Shown here in pieces: positions 1-6,512 of a DNA stretch of 6,938 nt. Position 1 is the first letter of the stretch. The number at the start of each line of letters is the position of its first letter. The translations under genes were made by a program, and so were the position numbers. The stretch lies in the NCBI GenBank assembly GCA_030632405.1, contig DAOVUU010000128.1, forward strand, positions 1 to 6,938, written 5' to 3'. The DNA comes from Desulfobulbaceae bacterium. Lineage in GTDB: Bacteria; Desulfobacterota; Desulfobulbia; Desulfobulbales; Desulfocapsaceae. The notes beneath the pieces were generated by a model. That model had not been told where the DNA came from. It was given only the letters and a program-made list of their open reading frames with translations, and ran no database searches.

Positions 1-1
1 G

Positions 2-982
2 CGGAAAGAAAATACAACTCACGTTTTCGAATATCTACGTAAGAACTCCTACATCCCATGGGGCCATTATGCCGCAAATATGGCCGATGATGCCATCCGA
101 TATGGTATTGACGATCTCAGCCTGAGTGACCTTCAAGGGATGAGACATCTTTATTATCAACGTAGCTATATACGAGTTGCAGAAGAACTGGGCATTACAT
201 TATCCAATACCGGGCAACAATATACTGCAGATGAACTGGAGGCCTTGAGGATTAAAATCATTTCTACCCCCGCCTTTGTCAATTACTCATCATCAACACT
301 CTGGGGCTGGAATTTTGGTTTTGATTATGCCCCTACTCATTACCGACTTCACGCATCTCACCAGCAGATCCACCAGCAGTATGCCCTTATTCCTGATCAA
401 GTTGCAGCATATAATAAAGGTTCGGACACCCCCGTTTCCACCATCCCCAGTTACTGCTGTGGCGATCTTATCTCAGACCTGATTGAGGAATACTGGCAGC
501 ACCATACCAGCGATTTTTTCAATGACTATAGACAAGCCATCAAATCCAACAGCCGTATGGACTCCCGCAACGATCTGGAATCAAGCCTTGTGGTCTGGAG
601 TGATGAAAACGCAATGCTTTTCGTTCCCAAAGCACAGACATCCCAATGGGAATTGCAGTTGATGACTCTACCTGATAAAGATGGCATTCTTACCGGAAAT
701 ATTTTTGAAACCGACAGTGATCTCCGCCAATCACTGGATACGGGTATTCTCATGGCCCAGAAAGCGCTTGCAGGACTGGGTGCCAAAATGGTCACATCCA
801 TAGAATATACTAAACGACCAGGGAAAAAACAGAACAGGCACCAGCCTTTACTTTATGCTTTTCTACCACGTCTGCCAGAATCACCAGGGGCTTTCAGCGA
901 GGCGCAGCTTCGGTTTATCAACGGCCATTATCCTGAAGATTTTGCATGGGTATGTCGTAATCAGCTCATAGCCATTGAATAA
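2..982 (+). CDS. HIT/GalT-superfamily-like protein, 5'-truncated by window edge
   Basis: The frame is open from the first bases, and the residues before the only in-frame ATG (80) look coding (for example HVFEYLRKNSYIPWGHYAANM). That ATG has no ribosome binding site, so the true start lies upstream of the window and 326 codons are visible. I do not recognise a named family. Counting from the Met at 80, a glycine/aromatic strand (WGWNFGFDYAP, 76-85) leads into H91-A-S-H94-Q-Q-I-H98, comparable to the HIT motif or the HPHGQ nucleotide-binding motif of galactose-1-phosphate uridylyltransferase. Later come a hydrophobic strand plus VPK (179-184), a long helix (214-233) and LLYAFLPRLPESPG (257-270), in an order reminiscent of the GalT C-terminal half. 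A nucleotidyl transferase or hydrolase is therefore an inference from pattern only. It lies 92 bases before trpB on the same strand, with no terminator seen between them. Confidence 0.8.
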   Translation, partial: RKENTTHVFEYLRKNSYIPWGHYAANMADDAIRYGIDDLSLSDLQGMRHLYYQRSYIRVAEELGITLSNTGQQYTADELEALRIKIISTPAFVNYSSSTLWGWNFGFDYAPTHYRLHASHQQIHQQYALIPDQVAAYNKGSDTPVSTIPSYCCGDLISDLIEEYWQHHTSDFFNDYRQAIKSNSRMDSRNDLESSLVVWSDENAMLFVPKAQTSQWELQLMTLPDKDGILTGNIFETDSDLRQSLDTGILMAQKALAGLGAKMVTSIEYTKRPGKKQNRHQPLLYAFLPRLPESPGAFSEAQLRFINGHYPEDFAWVCRNQLIAIE

Positions 983-1001
983 GTCGTAAAATTCATTTAG
1001 T

Positions 1002-1030
1002 TTGTCAGATATTTTCGAAACCACTAAAAA
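1002..1030 (+). promoter_or_regulatory. Candidate sigma-70 promoter for trpBA
   Basis: TTGTCA (1002-1007) is followed after 17 bases by TAAAAA (1025-1030). The -35 is 5/6 and the -10 only 4/6 to consensus. Transcription would start near 1037, giving a leader of about 38 bases to the preferred trpB start. The leader holds no run of Trp codons and no attenuator-like hairpin. This is a weak call; trpBA could also be read from upstream. Confidence 0.3.
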
Positions 1031-1061
1031 CACGTCCCACCTGCCCCACATAATTCACGAT

Positions 1062-1065
1062 GGAG
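1062..1065 (+). promoter_or_regulatory. Ribosome binding site deciding the trpB start
   Basis: GGAG sits 9 bases before the ATG at 1075. It overlaps the first codons of a longer reading that would begin at the ATG at 1060, which has no purine-rich site ahead of it (CACATAATTCACG). The ATG at 1075 is therefore preferred, and it gives an N-terminus (METTGFFGNWGG) closer to known TrpB starts. Confidence 0.65.
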
Positions 1066-1074
1066 AAAAAAGGA

Positions 1075-2346
1075 ATGGAAACAACCGGCTTTTTTGGCAA
1101 CTGGGGAGGATCATATATACCCGAAATCCTCAATCAGACATTCAATCAGTTAAAAAATGAATATACAAAAGCAAAAAGTGATCCTGATTTCTGGCAGGAA
1201 TATATCGATTTGATGTCTACCTACTCCTGTCGGCCGACCCCTCTTACCTATGCCGAAAATTTAACCAATCATTTTGGCGGGGCAAAAATATTTATAAAAC
1301 GAGAAGACTTAAACCATACAGGAGCTCATAAGGCCAATAATGTAATGGGACAGGGATTGCTCGTCAAAAGAATGGGGAAAAAACGGGTCATTGCGGAAAC
1401 AGGTGCTGGACAGCATGGTATGGCCACGGCAACAATGGCTGCAAAATTTGGTTTTGAATGCACAATTTATATGGGTGAAGTTGACGTAGAGCGTCAGCGT
1501 CCCAATGTTTTCTGGATGGAGAAAATGGGGGCCACCGTAATACCTGTCCAGGATGGCTCCCGTATCCTAAAAGATGCTATCAACGAAGCCTTCAGAGACT
1601 GGGTCAGCAATATCGACACAACCCACTATGTTCTTGGAACCGCCTGCGGTCCCGCACCTTTTCCTGAAATGGTGTCCTGGTTTCAGTCCATAATCGGTAT
1701 AGAGGCAGCCAGCCAGATTCTCATACAACATGGCAAACCACCGGCAAGGGTCTTTGCCTGCGTTGGTGGGGGTTCCAATGCCATGGGTATTTTTCAGGGG
1801 TTTATGAATGACAGCACCGTTGAACTCGTTGGTGTTGAGGCTGGAGGAAAAGGAATAAGGAGTGGCCGACATGCCTCCCGCCTGTGCGGGAATGATGCAA
1901 GCCCCGGTGTAGCACAGGGCTACAAGACCATGTTTCTGCAAAACGATGATGGACAGATGCTTGAGACCCACTCTGTCGCCGCCGGCCTGGATTATGTTGG
2001 AGTCAGCCCCATCCTTTCTGATCTCTGGGACAAAAAGCGGGTTCGCTTTGAATCAGCCACGGATAAAGAAGTCATGGAAGCACTGGATCTTACCATGAAG
2101 ATGGAAGGTATAATCCCGGCTCTTGAATCAACCCATGGTTTTGTCCAGGCATTTAAAGAGGCTTCGCAGTTATCACCCGATGACGCAATTATTATCAACC
2201 AATCCGGAAGGGGAGATAAGGATATCTTCACCATAGCCCACGCATTTAATGATCCATCCTGGAAGGAATTTATAATCGCACTTGGCAGTGAATACAAAAA
2301 ACAATCACGAAAATGTTCTCTCGAGAGGGAACAGGATACACGGTAA
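1075..2346 (+). CDS. trpB: Tryptophan synthase beta subunit (divergent TrpB1 type)
   Basis: This PLP enzyme joins indole and L-serine to make L-tryptophan in the cytoplasm, normally in an alpha2-beta2 complex with TrpA. From the start at 1075 the protein has 423 residues. Visible motifs are the N-terminal GGSYIP, the PLP lysine K86 in GAHKANN, E108 in AETGAGQHG, the phosphate loop GGGSN (231-235), D306 in AGLDY, and S377 in NQSGRGDKD near the PLP ring. These mark the classical TrpB1 group. The DYPGVGPEH motif usual after the catalytic aspartate reads DYVGVSPILSDL, and a tail of about 25 residues extends beyond the E. coli end. An alternative start at 1060 would add five residues but lacks a ribosome binding site. 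trpA follows after 6 bases, and no other trp gene is in view. All core catalytic residues are present, so it is probably active. Confidence 0.95.
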   Translation: METTGFFGNWGGSYIPEILNQTFNQLKNEYTKAKSDPDFWQEYIDLMSTYSCRPTPLTYAENLTNHFGGAKIFIKREDLNHTGAHKANNVMGQGLLVKRMGKKRVIAETGAGQHGMATATMAAKFGFECTIYMGEVDVERQRPNVFWMEKMGATVIPVQDGSRILKDAINEAFRDWVSNIDTTHYVLGTACGPAPFPEMVSWFQSIIGIEAASQILIQHGKPPARVFACVGGGSNAMGIFQGFMNDSTVELVGVEAGGKGIRSGRHASRLCGNDASPGVAQGYKTMFLQNDDGQMLETHSVAAGLDYVGVSPILSDLWDKKRVRFESATDKEVMEALDLTMKMEGIIPALESTHGFVQAFKEASQLSPDDAIIINQSGRGDKDIFTIAHAFNDPSWKEFIIALGSEYKKQSRKCSLEREQDTR

Positions 2347-2352
2347 ATCATA

Positions 2353-3117
2353 ATGATTCTGGAAGATATTTTACATAGCCGACAAAAAAACAGCTCAATT
2401 CTGTTAATGACCCATATCGTCCTTGGCTACCCGTCATTTGAAGCGAACAGGCAGGTTATACGTCAGATGGTTGAAAACGGTGTTGACTGCATCGAAATGC
2501 AGATTCCGTTCTCTGAGCCGATGGCAGACGGCCCTGTTATCCTGAAAGCAAATCAGGATAGTCTTGCACGAGGGACAACTGTAGGTGAGTGTCTGGAATT
2601 TGGAGCCGAAATGGCTGCTACCTATAGTATCCCCTTCCTATTTATGACCTACTACAACATCATCTTCAAATACGGCGAAAAGTCATTTTTTATGGCCGCA
2701 AAAAAAGGTGGTATTCGGGGATTGATCGTACCGGATCTGCCACCGGAAATGAGCCCTGATTTTTTCAACTATGCAAAAGAGATGGAAATTGCTCCGATAC
2801 TTATCTACGCCCCGACCTCAACGGATTCACGAATGGCCGAACTCAACACCTTTGCAGACGGCTTTATCTATTGCGTTGCCCGCCGCGGAGTCACCGGGGC
2901 CAAATCTGAATTTGGTGACGATTTCAACCACTATCTTGCCAGGTGCCGGGCTGCAACCAGGCTTCCGCTCGCGGTAGGATTTGGTATACGAAACAGCGAG
3001 GATGTTAAGGCAATAATCGGTAAGGCTGATATGGCAGTTATCGGCTCGCAGACCATCCAGCTGGTGGATGAAAAAGGGGTGGAGGCTGTGGGTCCATTTA
3101 TTGCCGGATTGCGCTAA
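2353..3117 (+). CDS. trpA: Tryptophan synthase alpha subunit (divergent)
   Basis: TrpA cleaves indole-3-glycerol phosphate to indole and glyceraldehyde 3-phosphate and channels indole to TrpB. The 254-residue TIM barrel carries the catalytic pair E48 and D59 within CIEMQIPFSEPMADGP, D128 in VPDLP, Y173, the loop-6 threonine T181 in RRGVTGA, and the phosphate-binding GFGI (209-212) and GS (231-232). The usual LGIPFSDP or LGVPFSDP signature reads MQIPFSEP, with Gln for the conserved Gly and Glu for Asp. The entry strand reads MTHIVLGYPS where most TrpA proteins have an ITAGDP-like motif. It starts 6 bases after the trpB stop with no ribosome binding site at normal distance, so translational coupling to trpB is likely. 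Family assignment is firm; the deviations suggest a separate TrpA subfamily paired with this TrpB. Confidence 0.94.
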   Translation: MILEDILHSRQKNSSILLMTHIVLGYPSFEANRQVIRQMVENGVDCIEMQIPFSEPMADGPVILKANQDSLARGTTVGECLEFGAEMAATYSIPFLFMTYYNIIFKYGEKSFFMAAKKGGIRGLIVPDLPPEMSPDFFNYAKEMEIAPILIYAPTSTDSRMAELNTFADGFIYCVARRGVTGAKSEFGDDFNHYLARCRAATRLPLAVGFGIRNSEDVKAIIGKADMAVIGSQTIQLVDEKGVEAVGPFIAGLR

Positions 3118-3133
3118 CCCTCGTTTTCCATCT

Positions 3134-3162
3134 TTTATCAATTCCATATTGACAGATATATT
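3134..3162 (+). promoter_or_regulatory. Weak candidate promoter for the oligoendopeptidase gene
   Basis: TTTATC (3134-3139), 17 bases, then TATATT (3157-3162, 5/6 to the -10 consensus). The -35 is poor. The perfect -35 hexamer TTGACA at 3149-3154 lacks a -10 at the right distance; the nearest AT-rich candidate, TGTAAA at 3175, is 20 bases away. At most this shows that the 80-base spacer could hold its own promoter. Confidence 0.22.
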
Positions 3163-3171
3163 TTCCATATT
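3142..3171 (+). repeat. Direct repeat TTCCATATT, 21-base period
   Basis: TTCCATATT occurs at 3142-3150 and again at 3163-3171, about two helical turns apart. A shorter TTCCAT lies at 3126-3131. The copies flank a perfect TTGACA (3149-3154). The layout could be an operator for the peptidase gene, but the spacer is AT-rich and chance is possible. Confidence 0.4.
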
Positions 3172-3183
3172 CCGTGTAAAAAC

Positions 3184-3190
3184 AAGGGAG
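3184..3190 (+). promoter_or_regulatory. Ribosome binding site deciding the peptidase start
   Basis: AAGGGAG ends 7 bases before the ATG at 3198, an ideal spacing. The in-frame GTG at 3192 is only one base from this site and cannot be served by it. The ATG at 3198 is therefore preferred, and the protein begins MQQDSNF. Confidence 0.75.
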
Positions 3191-3197
3191 TGTGTCG

Positions 3198-4976
3198 ATG
3201 CAACAAGACAGTAATTTCAACAGTGAATTGGGAACTGAAAACATCATATGGGACCTTACAGGTATCTATGCAGGGCTCGATGACCCAAAGCTCCTGGAAG
3301 ATATAAACTGGTGCACTGATGAAGCACAAAATGTGCATACCAGATATTATGGAAAGGTTGCAGATCTTGGCACCAAATCCTTGCTCAACCTGGTTTTTCG
3401 ATTAGAAAAGATCGACTGCACCCTTTCCAGACTTGCAACATTCTCATTTCTTAATTTCACAACCCAAATTGATAACGAAAAGGCAGGCAGCCTCGATCAA
3501 AAGATTCACGAACTCATCTCAATATGCGGGACCCAGACCATTTTCTTCGAGCTTGAGTGGAACAGAGTAACAGACAAGAATGCAACTGCTATCGTGCATG
3601 ATCAACTGCTGAAGAGCTACCGCCACTATCTCTCTTCTATGAGAAAGTATCTTCCTCATCAACTGTCGGAAAAAGAAGAACAGCTTCTTTTGGAGAAGAA
3701 GATAGTAGGTAGAAACAGCTGGACGACTCTTTTTGATAAAGTTTTTGGCAACCTAAAATTTGGTGATGAGCAGAGAACCGAAGAAGAAGTGCTGACAGAC
3801 CTATATCATGAAGACAGGGATACAAGAAAAAAAGCCGCACAGGAAATGACTGTCGGGTTGAAGAGTCAAAATCATATCCTCACCCATGTCTTCAACACCC
3901 TGGCCGCCGATAAAATGGTCACCGACCGAATTCGAAATCACACAAGCTGGATCAGTTCCATGAACCTGAGCAACGAACTGAAGGAGAGGACTGTTGACAC
4001 CCTGATTGAAGCAGTCACATCACGCTACGATATTGTCCATCGGTATTATCGCGTAAAACGAGAATTGCTCGGTATCTCAGAACTGAAAGATTACGACAGA
4101 TACGCTCCTCTCCCTTCGCTTCCCGGGCAGAAAACCAGCTGGTCATCCTGCAGAGACACTGTGCTTTCTTCGTTTTCTGCTTTTTCTTCCGACATGGCCG
4201 AAATTGCAGAGAAATTTTTCAGCCAAAACTGGATCCATGCTCCGGTGGGCCACGGTAAACGCGGTGGCGCATTTGCTCACCCATGTGTACCCGATCTCCA
4301 CCCCTTTGTACTGGTCAATTACACAGGCAATTTAAGAGATGTTTCAACTGTTGCCCATGAGCTGGGACACGGTGTCCATCAAGTTCTCGCGGCACAACAG
4401 GGATACTATAACAGCGATACGCCGCTGCCTCTAGCGGAAACAGCCTCTGTTTTTGCAGAACTCCTGGTTTTCAACAGTCAACTTGAATTACTTTCAGATG
4501 AAGGGGAAAAACGCGCATTCATATGCCAGAAACTGGAATCAATTTTTGCAACAGTTTTCAGGCAGACCGCTATGAACAGATTCGAAGAACGTATGCATAA
4601 TACCAGACGTCTGGAAGGCGAGTTGAGCAGTGAGGAATTCAGTAGACACTGGATAGAAACACAGCAGGCGATGTTTGGCGATTCTGTCACCCTGAGTAAA
4701 GACTACGGGGTCTGGTGGTCATATATTCCCCATTTCCTGTCAACACCGGGCTATGTCTACTCCTATGCCTTTGGAGAGCTTCTGGTACTGGCGCTCTATG
4801 GTATCTATCTCAAGGAAGGGGAGCCATTTGTGAAAAAATATATTGAGCTACTCTCCGCTGGAGGATCGGCCACACCATATGAATTGCTTAAGCCATTCGG
4901 TATCGATCTGGACGATCCTTCTTTCTGGCTGATGGGTCTTACTGTCATCGACGATATGCTGGGGCGTATCGAATAA
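3198..4976 (+). CDS. pepF: M3-family oligoendopeptidase F (zinc peptidase)
   Basis: This is a cytoplasmic zinc metallopeptidase of family M3, which typically cleaves short peptides of roughly 7 to 17 residues during peptide recycling. The preferred ATG gives 592 residues, the usual length for bacterial PepF-type enzymes. An N-terminal helical region (about 1-200, with the WDL start typical of the family) precedes the catalytic domain. The motif HELGH at 387-391 (bases 4356-4370) provides two zinc-ligand histidines and the catalytic glutamate, and is preceded by the family block HPFVLVNYTGNLRDVSTVA. E414 in LAETASVFAE is the expected third zinc ligand. The C-terminal HFLSTPGYVYSYAFGEL matches the conserved substrate-binding region. 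No signal peptide or membrane segment is seen. It follows trpA by 80 bases and converges on the regulator gene, with 11 bases between stop codons. The exact peptide specificity cannot be read from the sequence. Confidence 0.93.
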   Translation: MQQDSNFNSELGTENIIWDLTGIYAGLDDPKLLEDINWCTDEAQNVHTRYYGKVADLGTKSLLNLVFRLEKIDCTLSRLATFSFLNFTTQIDNEKAGSLDQKIHELISICGTQTIFFELEWNRVTDKNATAIVHDQLLKSYRHYLSSMRKYLPHQLSEKEEQLLLEKKIVGRNSWTTLFDKVFGNLKFGDEQRTEEEVLTDLYHEDRDTRKKAAQEMTVGLKSQNHILTHVFNTLAADKMVTDRIRNHTSWISSMNLSNELKERTVDTLIEAVTSRYDIVHRYYRVKRELLGISELKDYDRYAPLPSLPGQKTSWSSCRDTVLSSFSAFSSDMAEIAEKFFSQNWIHAPVGHGKRGGAFAHPCVPDLHPFVLVNYTGNLRDVSTVAHELGHGVHQVLAAQQGYYNSDTPLPLAETASVFAELLVFNSQLELLSDEGEKRAFICQKLESIFATVFRQTAMNRFEERMHNTRRLEGELSSEEFSRHWIETQQAMFGDSVTLSKDYGVWWSYIPHFLSTPGYVYSYAFGELLVLALYGIYLKEGEPFVKKYIELLSAGGSATPYELLKPFGIDLDDPSFWLMGLTVIDDMLGRIE

Positions 4977-4987
4977 TTAAGGTGTTT

Positions 4988-6406
4988 TCAAGATGCAGTA
5001 TGGTCCTTTTTATTGCGGCGCCAATGGGGATGGGTTATTTCAAACTTATTAATCTTATAATTGAGCGCTCGCGGGCTTATACCAAGTTTTTGGGCCGCAT
5101 TTTTCTGCACCCATAAACATTCTTCCAATACCCGTAAAATAAGCTCCTTTTCCTGCTCAGCAAGGGAGCTGCCTTTTTTTTCATAATCAGTCCCCATGCC
5201 CTTTTCTATGCCGCCATCTCTCACTCTCTGGTTTCTGGATTGTATTTTTTCCGGAAGCGACAACTTGTCTGCAAGTATCTCATATCCATCTTCTAAAATC
5301 ACCGCCCTTTCAATTGTATTGGCCAGCTGCCTTATATTTCCTGGCCAGTCATAATCCTGAATTACTGTTACTGCCCCTTGCGAAAAACCACTAATATTTC
5401 GACGCATTGATTTGCAGCATTTCTTCAACAGAAGATTTGCGAGAGGTAAAACACACTCTCTTCTTTCCTTGAGTGAAGGAAGGCTTACTGGCAAAACATT
5501 GATTCGATAATAGAGATCTTCACGGAAGAGGTCCATTTCTACCTGACGCACGAGATCTTTGTTCGTGGCAGCGATTATACGCACATCTGAAAATATTGTC
5601 TTGTTCCCGCCCACCCTCTCAAACGATTTCTCTTCCAATACCCTTAAAAGTTTGGTCTGAAGCTGACCATTCATGTCCCCAATCTCATCTAGAAATATTG
5701 TCCCACCGGAGGCCTGTTCAAATCTGCCGATCCGCTGCTTGTCGGCGCTGGTAAATGCCCCCTTCTCGTGACCGAAAAGCTCAGATTCAAGCAGATTTTC
5801 AGGGATATTTGCACAATTAATCTTAACAAAGGGCTTTTGTCTCCTTGGCGAATTAAAATGCACAGTTCCAGACAGGAAACTTTTTCCAGTCCCGGTATCT
5901 CCAGTAATCAATATTGTTGAATCCGTTCTGGCGAAACGTTCCAGGCTACCGATGATCTTTTTCATTCCGCTGTTCTCAGCGATTACCTCGCCAAAATCAT
6001 AAACAACATCCTGTTTTCTTCGATGATAGGCAATTTCAAAACGCTGATCCCGGATCTGGATAGCTTTGTCCACCGCAATGTTTATCCTCTCCGCAGAGAC
6101 CGGATGGACAAGAAAATCACTTGCTCCATTATTTATAGCGCTAACAATCACCTCTGCCTTTTCAGTCTCACTTGTTAATATAATCGGTAAAAATGGGTCC
6201 TTCCCATGAATTCCCTTCAACATTTTCATGGAATTCCCGTTTAGTGAATCGAAATCGAGAAAAACCAGATCATACTGTTTTGCCCGTATCTCTCCTTGAA
6301 ATTCTCTTTTATTCGATTTACATGTTAACGTACATCTGTCCTGCAGTGCTGACCTCACACGAACTGCAGTTGTTTTAAACAAATCATAAACAAGTATTTT
6401 ATACAT
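4988..6406 (-). CDS. Sigma-54-dependent response regulator, Fis-type HTH, atypical receiver
   Basis: This 472-residue NtrC-like activator would open sigma-54 promoters by ATP hydrolysis. The receiver domain (1-115) keeps the phospho-acceptor D51 and T78, but the usual acidic pair is D8-L9 and the conserved lysine is H101 (FLVHP). The AAA+ domain (about 138-372) has Walker A GDTGTGKS (169-176), the sigma-54 contact loop GAFTSA (216-221, normally GAFTGA), Walker B FLDE (238-241), an ATN sensor I motif near 280, a YYR arginine-finger region (299-301) and sensor [10 protein letters not shown] (354-361). A linker with charged residues leads to a C-terminal Fis-type helix-turn-helix (about 434-455, [16 protein letters not shown]). 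The ATG at 6406 starts directly at receiver strand 1 but has no close ribosome binding site. No cognate histidine kinase is adjacent and the target genes are unknown. The stop codon faces that of the peptidase gene 11 bases away. Confidence 0.93.
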   Translation of the reverse strand: MYKILVYDLFKTTAVRVRSALQDRCTLTCKSNKREFQGEIRAKQYDLVFLDFDSLNGNSMKMLKGIHGKDPFLPIILTSETEKAEVIVSAINNGASDFLVHPVSAERINIAVDKAIQIRDQRFEIAYHRRKQDVVYDFGEVIAENSGMKKIIGSLERFARTDSTILITGDTGTGKSFLSGTVHFNSPRRQKPFVKINCANIPENLLESELFGHEKGAFTSADKQRIGRFEQASGGTIFLDEIGDMNGQLQTKLLRVLEEKSFERVGGNKTIFSDVRIIAATNKDLVRQVEMDLFREDLYYRINVLPVSLPSLKERRECVLPLANLLLKKCCKSMRRNISGFSQGAVTVIQDYDWPGNIRQLANTIERAVILEDGYEILADKLSLPEKIQSRNQRVRDGGIEKGMGTDYEKKGSSLAEQEKELILRVLEECLWVQKNAAQKLGISPRALNYKINKFEITHPHWRRNKKDHTAS

Positions 6407-6450
6407 AATAGACGCATTACAAAAAAGTAAATGTTATTTCAAAATCGTAA

Positions 6451-6458
6451 CTCCTCCT
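6451..6458 (-). promoter_or_regulatory. Strong Shine-Dalgarno-like AGGAGGAG far from the start codon
   Basis: AGGAGGAG on the minus strand ends 44 bases before the regulator ATG (6406), too far to serve it directly. Eight bases after it comes TTG-AAA-TAA (6442-6434), in the same frame as the regulator, a potential two-codon minimal ORF. The predicted transcription start lies inside this motif, so part of it may not be transcribed. Its role is uncertain. Confidence 0.35.
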
Positions 6459-6461
6459 CAA

Positions 6462-6490
6462 GTTATACGAAAGAAGTACAAAAATATCAA
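6462..6490 (-). promoter_or_regulatory. Sigma-70 promoter of the response regulator gene
   Basis: On the minus strand, TTGATA (6490-6485) and TATAAC (6467-6462) are separated by exactly 17 bases; each hexamer is 5/6 to consensus. Transcription would start near 6455, giving a leader of about 50 bases. It is the best housekeeping promoter match in the window and points into the regulator gene, away from tadA. Confidence 0.6.
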
Positions 6491-6512
6491 ACAAATTTAA
6501 CTCTTATTCTCA

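Noticed and set aside
983..1074. Possible trp attenuator or leader peptide before trpB
   Set aside because: No ORF with clustered Trp codons, no competing hairpins and no T-run terminator are visible in this 92-base spacer.
1060..1074. Upstream ATG as the trpB start
   Set aside because: It has no ribosome binding site, and its second codon region contains the GGAG that serves the ATG at 1075.
1567..2351. Two open frames antisense to trpB (1567-1971 and 1992-2351, minus strand)
   Set aside because: They lie entirely within a well-supported gene, have no recognisable motifs, and read as low-complexity shadow translations.
3192..3197. GTG start for the oligoendopeptidase
   Set aside because: It lies one base from AAGGGAG; the ATG six bases later has ideal spacing.
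4977..5040. Bidirectional terminator between the convergent peptidase and regulator genes
   Set aside because: The 11-base gap and flanking bases show no convincing GC stem followed by a T-run; the near-palindrome ATTGCGGCGCCAAT leaves no loop.
6407..6512. Sigma-54 (-24/-12) promoter or plus-strand tadA promoter in the divergent spacer
   Set aside because: No GG-N10-GC element is seen, and the only plus-strand -10-like site (TATACG at 6464) lacks a properly spaced -35.
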